DNA of 64,000 bases from Flavobacterium rakeshii (GCF_009741375.1 NZ_WOWP01000054.1:1-64000); one strand, 5' to 3'. Counted from the first letter of the stretch, positions 53,738 to 62,368 are shown. The notes: generated from the letters alone by a model not told the origin. Numbers and translations are program-made.

Positions 53738-53767
53738 AAAAAAGGCTGCCTATTGGCAGCCTTTTTT
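53738..53767. terminator. Terminator after the M16 pair
   Basis: AAAAAAGGCTGCC and GGCAGCCTTTTTT, 13 bp around TATT. Confidence 0.93.
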
Positions 53768-53785
53768 ATTATGTAATTACAAACT

Positions 53786-54652
53786 TTATTTCCTCGCTGA
53801 GAAATATACTCCTACTAAAATTATTAGCGCACCAAAGCCCTGCGCAAGGCTTAGCGACTCGTTATCCAGCAGCCCCCATATACATGCCACAACCGGAATT
53901 AAATAGGTTACCGATGATGCAAATACAGGCGATGACATTTGTATAAGCCTAAAGAAAACGATATTAGCAATACCTGTACCTACTACCCCAAGTATAGCAA
54001 TATACATCATGGCTTTTTGCGCCTCGGGATTTACCACAACATCTGAAAAGCCCGAACAGAATAATATAATTATAGCCGGAATAAGCATTACCGAAAAGTT
54101 ACCCACACTAATACTAAGCGGACTCAAATCTGAAAGGTATTTCTTAATCAGGTTTACGTTTAGAGCATAGCATATAGTAGCCACTACAACAAACAAAGCA
54201 TAAAAGTAATTTTGATTTGGATTATCCATTGCGCCGTTATACACAAGCAGTATACTCCCTATCAACCCTATAACAACCCCAAAATACTGCCTTCTTTGAA
54301 ACTGTAACCCAAACAGCAGCGCCCCCATAACAAGCGTATTAAGCGGCACTAAGGAGTTTAGTATAGCACTTACCGAACTGTTTATCTCGGTTTGCGCCAC
54401 AGCAAACAGAAAAACAGGCATAAATGTACCTACAAGTGCCGTAAGAGCAATATACTTCCACTGACCCCGCGGAATTGTTTTAAGACTCTTAAAACCTATT
54501 ATTAAAAGGAACAGTCCGCAAAAAATAATACGTAAAGCCCCCATTTGAGAAGCAGTTAACCCTTCAAGGCCACGCTTCATGAGTATAAACGAACTACCCC
54601 ATACACATGCTAATATTATTAGCAAATACCATTTTAAATTTTTAGACTGCAT
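53786..54652 (-). CDS. EamA/DMT-family transporter
   Basis: 288 residues from the ATG at 54652 (MQSKNLKWYLLIILACVWGSS); the frame is open to 54676, which would add eight residues. Ten hydrophobic segments in two repeated EamA halves: WGSSFILMKRGLEGLTASQMGALR and LVPLNTLVMGALLFG in the first, SPVFASSVTYLIPVVACIWG in the second. Substrate unknown (metabolite efflux is common). Alone, divergent from the HMA-domain lipoprotein. Confidence 0.9.
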   Translation of the reverse strand: MQSKNLKWYLLIILACVWGSSFILMKRGLEGLTASQMGALRIIFCGLFLLIIGFKSLKTIPRGQWKYIALTALVGTFMPVFLFAVAQTEINSSVSAILNSLVPLNTLVMGALLFGLQFQRRQYFGVVIGLIGSILLVYNGAMDNPNQNYFYALFVVVATICYALNVNLIKKYLSDLSPLSISVGNFSVMLIPAIIILFCSGFSDVVVNPEAQKAMMYIAILGVVGTGIANIVFFRLIQMSSPVFASSVTYLIPVVACIWGLLDNESLSLAQGFGALIILVGVYFSARK

Positions 54653-54715
54653 ATTTTTTAACTTATTTGAGTCCAAAAATCCGTTATTTAAAACTACCCG
54701 ACAATAGTTTTTTCA

Positions 54716-54723
54716 TATTTTTG
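54716..54723 (+). promoter_or_regulatory. Promoter -7 element of the HMA-domain lipoprotein
   Basis: TATTTTTG, exact, 43 bases ahead of the ATG. Confidence 0.6.
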
Positions 54724-54766
54724 TAAACTCTTTTACACGAGTTTATTAACTACAACAGTATATATT

Positions 54767-55309
54767 ATGAACAGTATTAAAAAAATTGCATTTTTTGCTC
54801 TAACGGCCGCCCTTTTTGCAAGCTGTAAAGACAATGCTAAAAACAACATGGAAGCTCCGGAAGGAACTACTAATGATACTACGGCAACAGCTCATGAAAC
54901 AGCTGCTAACCTTGAAACTACTACCTTTAAAATTGATGGTATGACTTGCCCACAGGGATGTGCTGCTACAATTGAAAGCAAACTTGCAGGTATGGAAGGT
55001 GTACAGGATGCTAAGGTTGATTTTGAAAGCAAAACAGCTACGGTATCGTTTGACGCTTCAAAACAAACTCCTGAAACATTAGTTACTAAAGTTGAAGGTA
55101 TTGCTAATGGCGCTTACAAAGTGTCTGACGTAAAATCTTCGGGAGATAAAGCATACTACAGCTTAGATCAGGAAAAGGAAAAAGCAAAAACAACAACTAA
55201 GAAAGCAGACGGTAAATCATGCACTTCCGGAGAGAAAAAAGAAGGTAAAGGCTGTTGTGGCGGAGCTAAAAAATGCTCATCTGAAACTAAGAAAGAAAGC
55301 AAAATGTAA
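54767..55309 (+). CDS. Lipoprotein with heavy-metal-associated domain and Cys-rich tail
   Basis: 180 residues. Lipobox Cys20 (ALFASCK), a Thr/Glu-rich linker, then an HMA domain (about 52-122) with the metal loop GMTCPQGCAATI. Its two Cys (61 and 65) are spaced CxxxC rather than the usual CxxC. The tail is Lys-rich with five more Cys (KSCTSG, GKGCCGG, KKCSS). Probably binds copper or similar soft metals at the periplasmic face of the outer membrane. No metal-export ATPase or efflux pump is next to it. Confidence 0.82.
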   Translation: MNSIKKIAFFALTAALFASCKDNAKNNMEAPEGTTNDTTATAHETAANLETTTFKIDGMTCPQGCAATIESKLAGMEGVQDAKVDFESKTATVSFDASKQTPETLVTKVEGIANGAYKVSDVKSSGDKAYYSLDQEKEKAKTTTKKADGKSCTSGEKKEGKGCCGGAKKCSSETKKESKM

Positions 55310-55331
55310 TTTCTTGTAAACAATATAAAAC

Positions 55332-55366
55332 AAAAGAGCGGCTTATATATAATAGCCGCTCTTTTT
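55332..55366. terminator. Bidirectional terminator before gldD
   Basis: AAAAGAGCGGCT and AGCCGCTCTTTT, 12 bp around an AT loop; it ends the HMA gene and the gldE-gldD transcript. Confidence 0.92.
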
Positions 55367-55934
55367 ATTTCCATTGTATGCTCTCCATTAAGGTTCGCAT
55401 ATCGTTCTTTATATAGTTTGCCGCAGGCATTAACGAGTCGTAATTAGGCTTTACATAAAAGTATAGCGATCCGCTCACAAAATGGCTCACACTATCTGTT
55501 ACATAAAACTGGGCATTTGTAGCTGCATCTCCCCCTACCTGATAAAACATTCCGTAAAGTTTTTTCTCCGGAATCATAAAAGGCTGTTCCTGTATACCGT
55601 CGGCCTTTATAACGTGCTCATAAGTATGTTTTTGAGCATCCTTTAAAAGTCTTTCTAAATCATTATTAACAGGCTTATAAGAAAGATAAACCGTTGCCTT
55701 CATATCCGGATAATTAATATCCAGATTACAGTTACCCTTATTCACTATGGTAGCTTTAGAGTTAGCTGCAAAACTAAAAGCACAGTCTTTATTATACATC
55801 ATGTAATCGGCTTCCTGGTAGTCAAGCCTTAAATAAGCTTCGGGCTTAGGCACTACATCTCCTCCACATGATGTAAAAACCGCCATTGCCGGAAAAAGCA
55901 CGCCTAAAGCAAAAAATCTTTTAATGGTATTCAT
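55365..55934 (-). CDS. gldD: Gliding motility lipoprotein GldD
   Basis: 189 residues. Lipoprotein signal to Cys in AMAVFTSCGGD, then the GldD pattern PKPEAYLRLDYQEADY, CNLDINYPDMKATVYLSYKP, DAQKHTYEHVIKADGIQEQP, MFYQVGGDAATNAQFYVTDS and SLYFYVKPNYDSLMPAANYI. Required for gliding and linked to the T9SS machinery in flavobacteria; its precise task is unknown. Its ATG shares one base with the gldE stop. Confidence 0.95.
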   Translation of the reverse strand: MNTIKRFFALGVLFPAMAVFTSCGGDVVPKPEAYLRLDYQEADYMMYNKDCAFSFAANSKATIVNKGNCNLDINYPDMKATVYLSYKPVNNDLERLLKDAQKHTYEHVIKADGIQEQPFMIPEKKLYGMFYQVGGDAATNAQFYVTDSVSHFVSGSLYFYVKPNYDSLMPAANYIKNDMRTLMESIQWK

Positions 55935-57220
55935 TATATAAGTGTAACCTTAATTTGTTTAATCCTTCTCTTATCAACAGATTCGATGGTAAATATATTG
56001 CCATTAAAACTAATTTTTTGCCCTTTTTTAGGAAAATTTCCCGATATCTCTAAAATAAATCCGCCCAGGGTTTCGGCTTCACCTTTTGCATCGTCAAACT
56101 CCTCTTCATTGGCATCGGTAATCCTGTAAAAATCTTTCAGGCTTATCTTTCCGTCAAAAAGGTAGTTGTTATCGTCTATTTTAGAGTATATAATATCTTC
56201 ATCGTCAAATTCATCACTAATATCCCCTACTATTTCCTCAAGAATATCTTCCAGACTAATAAGCCCCGATGTTCCTCCGTACTCATCTACCACAATAGCA
56301 AGGTGATTTTTCATTACCTGAAACTCCTTTAACAAATCGTCGAGCATTTTATTTTCGGGCACGAAAAATGCCGGCCTTATTATTTCCTGCCAATTGAACT
56401 CATCTTTATCAATATGCGGAATTAAATCCTTCACGAAAAGCACCCCTTCAATTTGGTCTATATTATCACTATATACCGGAATCCTGGAAAAACCCTTATC
56501 TATAATTTTAGGAAATATCTCCTGAAAGGTTTCTTCTATCTCCAGTGCAAATATGTCTATACGCGGACACATTACCTGTTTCACATCGGTATTACCAAAA
56601 GATACAATTCCCTGTAATATCTTTTGTTCCTCCTGTGTAGCATCGCCATAATCGGTAAGCTCTAATGCCTGCGAAAGCTGATCTACAGAGAAGTTGGTCT
56701 TTTTATTTCCAAACCTCTTGTTAAGTGCCAGTGTTACCTCACGCATAGGCACACTTATAGGAGACAATAGTATATTCAGTAAATATAAAGGATAGGCAAT
56801 GCGCTGCGAGAAACGAATACTGTTTCTGGAAGCATACAGCTTAGGCATTACCTCACCAAACAACAGCATACAAAAAGTTACCAAAAGTATTTCCAGTCCA
56901 AACCTAAGAAAAGGCGAAATTACATTAGCAAACAAATTAGACGACAACCTGAAAAACAGGATAATTACCGCCAAATTAAAAATATTGTTTGTAATAACTA
57001 TGGTAGCCAGTAGTTTTTTAGGCTTATCAAGCAAAGCAGAGAGAAGCTTCCCTTTTTTAGGATTCTCTTCATTGATCTTATCAAGATCGTTTGGCGTTAG
57101 CGAAAAAATGGCTACTTCTGTTCCCGACATGTAAGCGGAACATATTAGCAGGATAAGTATCCCTGCTGCACCTATTAAAAGGTTATAATCTTGAAAGTAA
57201 CTCGAGGGGTCAGGATCCAA
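55934..57220 (-). CDS. gldE: Gliding motility protein GldE (CorC/HlyC-like)
   Basis: 428 residues. Four N-terminal membrane segments (DUF21/CNNM-like, from GAAGILILLICSAYMSGTE), two CBS domains (about 205-320: VMCPRIDIFALEIEET, IPVYSDNIDQIEGVLFVKDL, AIVVDEYGGTSGLISLEDIL) and a CorC/HlyC C-terminal domain (GGFILEISGNFPKKGQ). It supports GldD function in gliding; magnesium/cobalt transport is the role of relatives. Between ssb (23 bases upstream) and gldD (one-base overlap), as in F. johnsoniae. Confidence 0.95.
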   Translation of the reverse strand: MDPDPSSYFQDYNLLIGAAGILILLICSAYMSGTEVAIFSLTPNDLDKINEENPKKGKLLSALLDKPKKLLATIVITNNIFNLAVIILFFRLSSNLFANVISPFLRFGLEILLVTFCMLLFGEVMPKLYASRNSIRFSQRIAYPLYLLNILLSPISVPMREVTLALNKRFGNKKTNFSVDQLSQALELTDYGDATQEEQKILQGIVSFGNTDVKQVMCPRIDIFALEIEETFQEIFPKIIDKGFSRIPVYSDNIDQIEGVLFVKDLIPHIDKDEFNWQEIIRPAFFVPENKMLDDLLKEFQVMKNHLAIVVDEYGGTSGLISLEDILEEIVGDISDEFDDEDIIYSKIDDNNYLFDGKISLKDFYRITDANEEEFDDAKGEAETLGGFILEISGNFPKKGQKISFNGNIFTIESVDKRRIKQIKVTLI

Positions 57221-57243
57221 AATAATGCAAATTAGTTAAACAA

Positions 57244-57717
57244 TCAGAACGGAAGGTCGTCATCAGGAGCCGGTACATTTTGCGGTGCTGCATTTGCGTT
57301 CCTTGCAGGTTCGCTACCCTGTGTGTTACCATAGTTAGGTTTAGCGGGAGCATTACCACCACCGTTGCCTTCAATATCCTTTTTAGTAGTTAAAAAGGTA
57401 AACTCGGTAACCTGAATTTCCGTTGTATACTTAGTACTACCGTCTTCTGCCTGCCATTGGCGTGACTTAATACGGCCTTCAATATAAATTTTATCTCCTT
57501 TGGTAAGGTATTTTTCGCAAATCTCCGCCGCTTTATTCCTCACCACAAGGTTATGCCATTCGGTAGAAGTGATTTTCTCGTTAGTCTGTTTATTTATATA
57601 CACCTCGTTTGTAGCAAGAGGAAATCTGCCTATGCAGTTACCTCCCTCAAAATAATGCAGTTTTACATCATCTCCCAAGTGCCCTATAAGCATAACTTTA
57701 TTTAACGTTCCGTTCAT
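57244..57717 (-). CDS. ssb: Single-stranded DNA-binding protein
   Basis: 157 residues. OB-fold opening MNGTLNKVMLIGHLGDDVKL, then TSTEWHNLVVRNKAAEI and IYIEGRIKSRQWQAEDGS, a glycine/asparagine/proline-rich linker and the acidic tip DDDLPF that recruits repair and replication proteins. Between mutY and gldE in one operon. Confidence 0.97.
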   Translation of the reverse strand: MNGTLNKVMLIGHLGDDVKLHYFEGGNCIGRFPLATNEVYINKQTNEKITSTEWHNLVVRNKAAEICEKYLTKGDKIYIEGRIKSRQWQAEDGSTKYTTEIQVTEFTFLTTKKDIEGNGGGNAPAKPNYGNTQGSEPARNANAAPQNVPAPDDDLPF

Positions 57718-57758
57718 GGCTTTTACTGTGTTTACTCAAAAATACTAAAAATTAGTTA

Positions 57759-58799
57759 CTATACCCAATGCTTATCTATAAAATTATGGATAACCACAGG
57801 GACAGGCAGCTCTCTCAGTTCATCATTAGAAAGTGCGTTTTTTACTACATTATTGGTTTTCACCTCCCAAAACCTGATATGCAGGTGCTGGTGTGAAAGT
57901 TTATGAATCACATTTACAGGCGTAAGTAATTTTATATCGGTTACCGGAAAATCAAATCCGGGAAAAGTATTTATTAATTGTACTGTTTGCTTTTCGGGCA
58001 CTTCGGTTACCGTTTCCAGTAGCGGAAATTCATATAGGTTATGCCATATCCCTTTTGCGGTACGTTTTTGCATAAGCGAATTACTATTAGCATCTTTAAC
58101 TATAAGATAATTAAAGTAACGATTGGTAACTTTTGTCTTTTTAAGCTTAACAGGTAACTCGCCTACCCTGCCCGTAGCATAAGCCACACAGTTCGCATTA
58201 AAAATACAGTTAGTACAATCAGGACTTTTAGGCACACATTGCAGGGCACCAAACTCCATAATTGCCTGATTGAAGTCGGCAGCACTATCCTTTGGCAACT
58301 GAGAACCGGCAAGCTCCCTGAACTCGGCTTTCGCCTGAGTGGAAGAAATATCGGTATCCACACCAAAATAACGCGACAACACCCTGTACACGTTACCATC
58401 TACCACTGGCACCGGCTCACCATAAGATATGGAAGCAATAGCTGCTGCGGTATAGTCACCCACACCCTTTAATTTTAAAAGCTCTTTATAAGTAGCAGGA
58501 AATTTTCCGTCAAGATTATAAGCTACGTGTTTTGCGGTAGCATGCAGGTTACGTGCACGGGAATAATAACCAAGCCCCTGCCATAGTTTAAGTACTTTTT
58601 CTTCGGGGGCATTTGCCAGGTCAAACACAGTTGGGAAAGCCTCGGTAAAGCTTAAAAAGTAGGGTAATCCCTGAGCCACCCGCGTTTGCTGAAGCATAAT
58701 TTCTGACAGCCATATAAAATAAGGATTGTCAGTTTTTCGCCACGGCAAATCGCGCTTATTTTGTAAATACCACTGAATTAGAGATTTATAAAAAACCAT
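57759..58799 (-). CDS. mutY: A/G-specific adenine glycosylase
   Basis: 346 residues. The helix-hairpin-helix-GPD region is LLKLKGVGDYTAAAIASISYG, catalytic Asp in VPVVDGNVYRVLSRYFG, and the iron-sulfur loop CVPKSPDCTNCIFNANC supplies four cysteines. The C-terminal NUDIX-like domain (from about 230, KTKVTNRYFNYLIVKDANSN) recognises 8-oxoG. It removes A opposite 8-oxoguanine. First gene of mutY-ssb-gldE-gldD. Confidence 0.97.
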   Translation of the reverse strand: MVFYKSLIQWYLQNKRDLPWRKTDNPYFIWLSEIMLQQTRVAQGLPYFLSFTEAFPTVFDLANAPEEKVLKLWQGLGYYSRARNLHATAKHVAYNLDGKFPATYKELLKLKGVGDYTAAAIASISYGEPVPVVDGNVYRVLSRYFGVDTDISSTQAKAEFRELAGSQLPKDSAADFNQAIMEFGALQCVPKSPDCTNCIFNANCVAYATGRVGELPVKLKKTKVTNRYFNYLIVKDANSNSLMQKRTAKGIWHNLYEFPLLETVTEVPEKQTVQLINTFPGFDFPVTDIKLLTPVNVIHKLSHQHLHIRFWEVKTNNVVKNALSNDELRELPVPVVIHNFIDKHWV

Positions 58800-58816
58800 T
58801 ATTACTTATTAGCCAA

Positions 58817-58824
58817 CAAAAGTA
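58817..58824 (-). promoter_or_regulatory. Promoter -7 element of the mutY operon
   Basis: Minus strand TACTTTTG, exact, 18 bases ahead of the mutY ATG. Confidence 0.65.
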
Positions 58825-58858
58825 AAAGTTTATGTTATTAAATTTTAATACATTAACA

Positions 58859-58890
58859 TTGAATAATTGTTTTTTTAATTCATATATTTG
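58859..58890 (+). promoter_or_regulatory. Promoter of the HU gene
   Basis: TTG (58859-58861), 21-base spacer, TATATTTG (58883-58890), exact -7. Confidence 0.7.
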
Positions 58891-58946
58891 CAAACTCAAA
58901 AATTTGGACAAGTAAAATATCTAAATACTTATAAATAAGAATAAAA

Positions 58947-59243
58947 ATGACGAAAGCAGACATCGTAGCGAAAATCTCGGAAAAACTGGGTCTTGAAAAA
59001 GGTGATGTACAAGCAACAGTTGAGTCTTTTATGGAAGAAGTAAAAAACTCCCTGGAAACCGGAGATAATGTTTATCTAAGAGGTTTCGGTAGCTTTATTA
59101 TTAAAACCCGTGCCGAGAAAACTGGTAGAAACATTTCTAAAAATACTACCATCAAAATTCCTGCACATAACATTCCGGCATTTAAACCAGCAAAAATATT
59201 CATTGACGGAGTAAAAATGAATACTGAAGTCAAAGTAAACTAA
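58947..59243 (+). CDS. HU/IHF-family DNA-binding protein
   Basis: 98 residues. MTKADIVAKISEKLGLEKGD is the typical start; the arm region GFGSFIIKTRAEKTGRNISK and AHNIPAFKPAKIF carry the DNA-bending Pro and the conserved GFGxF. It shapes the nucleoid. The small basic gene at 59269 follows 25 bases later on the same transcript. Confidence 0.96.
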   Translation: MTKADIVAKISEKLGLEKGDVQATVESFMEEVKNSLETGDNVYLRGFGSFIIKTRAEKTGRNISKNTTIKIPAHNIPAFKPAKIFIDGVKMNTEVKVN

Positions 59244-59268
59244 TTATTAATCACAAAACCTTAACACT

Positions 59269-59361
59269 ATGCCAAGTGGTAAAAAAAGAAAAAGACATAA
59301 GGTAGCGACTCACAAACGTAAAAAGAGAGCGAGAGCTAACCGTCACAAAAAGAAAAAGTAG
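59269..59361 (+). CDS. Thirty-residue basic protein, probable ribosomal (bL38 candidate)
   Basis: ATG at 59269 encodes MPSGKKRKRHKVATHKRKKR followed by ARANRHKKKK; 30 residues, more than half Lys or Arg with three His, no acidic residue. Nearly identical short genes sit between HU and RNase G genes in many Bacteroidota. I recall a phylum-specific large-subunit protein named bL38 in the F. johnsoniae ribosome structure; whether this is the same gene needs a direct comparison. Too short for standard ORF thresholds and easily missed. Confidence 0.75.
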   Translation: MPSGKKRKRHKVATHKRKKRARANRHKKKK

Positions 59362-59383
59362 TTTAATACTACTTTTTCTTTTT
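59347..59383 (+). terminator. Terminator overlapping the end of the basic gene
   Basis: AAAAAGAAAAAGTAGT (59347-59362) and ACTACTTTTTCTTTTT (59368-59383) are perfect 16-base arms around TTAAT. The left arm encodes the last four lysines and the stop codon. Confidence 0.85.
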
Positions 59384-59637
59384 TAAGAATTAAGTTCATT
59401 GATATTGGCTTTACATAAAACTTTAAGGCACAACACAATAGACTCTAAACCCTGTTTAAAATCTGTTTTTAGCCTAAATTTTTAAAAAGCCGCCGGGTAA
59501 TTTATACCTGTAAAAAAATTATTGTTTAATCCATCTGTATAGAGTTGGTAGTTTCGGGTTCCGTGTTCGGCGTTTTATATTCCTAATACAAAACGACAAC
59601 CAGTAACGGGAAACCTCTTAACCATGTGCGGATAAAA

Positions 59638-61194
59638 ATGTACAGTGTGAACAAGGAATTAATTATCAGATCCAGTTCAGAAGCCGTAGATTTTGCCTTA
59701 TTAAAAGATGGAAAACTAATTGAATTACACAAGGAACAGGAAGATAAAAACAAGTTTTCTGTTGGCGATATATTTATAGCCAAAATAAGAAAACCGGTTG
59801 CCGGCCTTAATGCCGCCTTTGTAAATGTAGGCTTTGAAAAAGATGCCTTTTTACATTATCATGACCTGGGGCCTAATTTGCCCTCCCTGTTAAAATTCAT
59901 AAAACTTGTAAGCGCAGGTAAAATAAAAGATTTCACCCTTAAAAACTTCCCTTTTGAAAAAGAGATCGACAAAGACGGAGCCATTACAGATGTATTGAGC
60001 GCCAATCAGTCGGTTTTGGTTCAGGTAGTTAAAGAACCCATATCTACAAAAGGCCCAAGGATAAGCTCAGAGCTTTCACTGGCCGGAAGATATGTAGTAC
60101 TGGTTCCTTTCTCAGACAGGGTTTCAATTTCACAGAAAATTGACTCCAAAGAAGAAAAAGACCGATTAAAAAGACTGGTTCTGTCTATCAAACCAAAAGG
60201 TTTTGGTGTTATTGTGAGAACAGTAGCCGAAGGCAAAAAAGTAGCCGAACTGGATAAAGATTTACAAAACTTGCATGACAAATGGATTGCAATGTGTAAA
60301 CGTATCCCTACAGCCCACCACCCTTCTAAAGTTTTGGGCGAAGTAAACAAGGTTTCCTCTATGCTAAGGGACATATTCAACGATACCTTTACCGGTATCC
60401 ATGTTGATGATGAGGACCTATTTTATCAAACAAAGGACTATCTGCAGGAGATAGCTCCTCAAAAAGCGAATATCGTTAAGCTATACCAAAACAGGGATTT
60501 GCCACTGTTTGAAAAATACAGTATTGAAAGGCAAATTAAAACTTCATTTGGAAAAACCGTTTCAATGAGCAAAGGTGCCTACCTGATTATTGAGCATACC
60601 GAAGCACTGCACGTTATAGACGTAAACAGTGGTAACCGCTCTAACAAGGCACAAAGCCAGGAAGACACAGCTCTTGAAGTAAACCTGATTGCTGCCGCAG
60701 AGATTGCAAGGCAGCTACGATTAAGGGATATGGGCGGGATTATAGTTGTCGATTTTATAGACATGTCTAATCCTGATAACCGAAAAACCCTTTACGATTT
60801 CCTTAAACAGGAAATGAGCGACGATAAAGCCAAACACAAGATCCTGCCTCCTAGTAAATTTGGGCTTATCCAAATTACAAGGCAACGTGTACGGCCTGAG
60901 GTTAATATTAAAACCAGAGAAGAAGACCCTAACAAGGTTGCCGGAGAAATTGAAGCTCCTATATTGGTTGTAGACCGTATCACGGCCGAATTAGAAAGAA
61001 TTGTAAAAAGCCATAAAAAAATAGTGCTTAATGCACACCCTTTTGTGGCAGCATACCTTACCAAAGGTTTTCCATCTATACGTTCAAAATGGTTTTTTGA
61101 ACATAAAAAATGGGTGAAAATCATACCACGTGACGCTTACACGTATTTAGAATACCACTTTTTTGATAGCAAAGGAAACGCTATCAGCGAATAA
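59638..61194 (+). CDS. rng: Ribonuclease G (RNase E/G family)
   Basis: 518 residues from the ATG at 59638 (MYSVNKELIIRSSSEAVDFA); the GTG at 59626 is in frame but adds only MRIK. A four-codon frame (ATGTGCGGATAA, 59624-59635) ends 2 bases before the ATG. The S1 domain lies at about 35-130 (GDIFIAKIRKPVAGLNAAFVN). The catalytic core has LHVIDVNSGNRSN (about 325-337) and GGIIVVDFIDMSN with the magnesium Asp. RNase G trims the 5' end of 16S rRNA and decays mRNA. The zinc-link CPxCxG motif of E. coli RNase E/G is not seen. Confidence 0.94.
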   Translation: MYSVNKELIIRSSSEAVDFALLKDGKLIELHKEQEDKNKFSVGDIFIAKIRKPVAGLNAAFVNVGFEKDAFLHYHDLGPNLPSLLKFIKLVSAGKIKDFTLKNFPFEKEIDKDGAITDVLSANQSVLVQVVKEPISTKGPRISSELSLAGRYVVLVPFSDRVSISQKIDSKEEKDRLKRLVLSIKPKGFGVIVRTVAEGKKVAELDKDLQNLHDKWIAMCKRIPTAHHPSKVLGEVNKVSSMLRDIFNDTFTGIHVDDEDLFYQTKDYLQEIAPQKANIVKLYQNRDLPLFEKYSIERQIKTSFGKTVSMSKGAYLIIEHTEALHVIDVNSGNRSNKAQSQEDTALEVNLIAAAEIARQLRLRDMGGIIVVDFIDMSNPDNRKTLYDFLKQEMSDDKAKHKILPPSKFGLIQITRQRVRPEVNIKTREEDPNKVAGEIEAPILVVDRITAELERIVKSHKKIVLNAHPFVAAYLTKGFPSIRSKWFFEHKKWVKIIPRDAYTYLEYHFFDSKGNAISE

Positions 61195-61200
61195 AGTTTT

Positions 61201-61237
61201 AAAAACCGTTTCAATTTTTTTTGGAACGGTTTTTTTG
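61201..61237 (+). terminator. Terminator after rng
   Basis: AAAAACCGTT with AACGGTTTTT, extended by two inner pairs, then T-run. Confidence 0.9.
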
Positions 61238-61341
61238 TTTTTATACAATCTACATTACCCCATTATAGTCTCAATACCCTCCCCCGTTTGTAATTAATTT
61301 TTATGAAGTTTGAATTATAAATCAATCATAAAAATTAACAA

Positions 61342-61950
61342 ATGAAAACAGTAAAAATTCCTGTCAACTTTTTAGTAGCTTATTCGGCTATTGTAAGTGT
61401 AATACTTCTATTTCTTTTAGTTTCCTTTAAAACCCCTAACTCTTTTAATGAAGATGAAATATCTTTAAAACGTATTAACATAACTGATGAACAAGGTAAC
61501 ATCCGCCTTGTAATATCAAATGAAGAAAGAATACCGCCACCAATATTAAACGGTAAAGAATACAAAAGAGCTATTAGTCCTACCGGACTTATATTTTATG
61601 ATAAAGAAGGTAACGAATGTGGAGGGCTTGCTTTATCCAGCAAGGATGAAACAGATATTAGTGCACTTGTATTTGATTACAGTAACATGGATGCCCTGGG
61701 AATGCGTGTTATAGACACAAAAGACGGGGACTACAATGCCGGATTTATAATAAACGACCCTTCTCCTAAAGGTACACTTGGCAGAGGAAACAGCCGTATA
61801 TTATTAGAAAATTCAAATGGCGATGCTCAACTCTTACTTCATGATGCAGAAGGTAACCCCCGTTTAAAAATATCTGTAGATGAAGCCGGAAATGCTTCGT
61901 TTAATCTTTTGGATAAAAATGGTAATATCACTAAAGATATTTTAAAATAA
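61342..61950 (+). CDS. Hypothetical single-pass membrane protein
   Basis: 202 residues. One N-terminal membrane helix (about 8-29: NFLVAYSAIVSVILLFLLVSF) and a beta-rich outer domain with repeated Asn/Gly turns (RINITDEQGNIRLVISNEER, LIFYDKEGNECGGLALS, LLHDAEGNPRLKISVDEAGN, LLDKNGNITKD). The repeating D-x-x-G-N-x-R pattern suggests a stack of beta hairpins. No family recognised. Confidence 0.65.
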   Translation: MKTVKIPVNFLVAYSAIVSVILLFLLVSFKTPNSFNEDEISLKRINITDEQGNIRLVISNEERIPPPILNGKEYKRAISPTGLIFYDKEGNECGGLALSSKDETDISALVFDYSNMDALGMRVIDTKDGDYNAGFIINDPSPKGTLGRGNSRILLENSNGDAQLLLHDAEGNPRLKISVDEAGNASFNLLDKNGNITKDILK

Positions 61951-61955
61951 TAATG

Positions 61956-61987
61956 AAAAAGCGCTACAGGAAACTATAGCGCTTTTT
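61956..61987 (+). terminator. Terminator after the membrane-protein gene
   Basis: AAAAAGCGCTA and TAGCGCTTTTT, 11 bp around CAGGAAACTA, then T residues. Confidence 0.9.
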
Positions 61988-62017
61988 TATATATCTTTAG
62001 CTTACAACAATTAAACC

Positions 62018-62303
62018 ATGAAACCACAGTGAGCTTGACTCCTCAAAATATACTATAACAGAAGTTATTACAAACGATATTAAAGAGCAGGCTTACCTTA
62101 TTGAAAACGAACAGGAGGAAGAAGAAACATTTTCCCGTGAGATGCTTTTCAAAAACCCAAAGGAGCTGTCAAACTCAGAATTAAAGTCCGGCATAGATTA
62201 TTTAACAGAAAAGGAAGCTGTAATTAAATACAACAAGGCAAGAAGAAGTTACAAAGAAACAAGAATAGCATTTGAAGAGGTACTCACCGAAAGAATGAGG
62301 TAA
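62018..62303 (+). pseudogene. Small gene with a +1 frameshift right after its start codon
   Basis: ATG at 62018 reaches a stop after four codons (MKPQ). One base later another frame is open for 93 codons to TAA at 62301-62303 (NHSELDSSKYTITEVITNDI ... AFEEVLTERMR), a charged, coiled-coil-like protein. Removing one A from the AAA at 62021-62023 would join the two into one 94-residue gene. That frame has no ATG, GTG or TTG before Met at 62142. A near-consensus -7 (TATCTTTA, 61992) precedes it. It is either a recent frameshift mutation, a sequencing error, or a gene using the start at 62142. Function unknown. Confidence 0.6.
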
Positions 62304-62368
62304 TAACCTCCGTCAAAATGTATCATACTCCCCCACTTTTGTATAAGCCTTAAGGTATACCCCCGGCA

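Noticed and set aside
59384..59637. Possible gene or RNA in the rng upstream region
   Set aside because: AT-rich with no usable frame longer than a few codons and no hairpin beyond the terminator; only a TAGTTTCG resembling a -7 element was seen.
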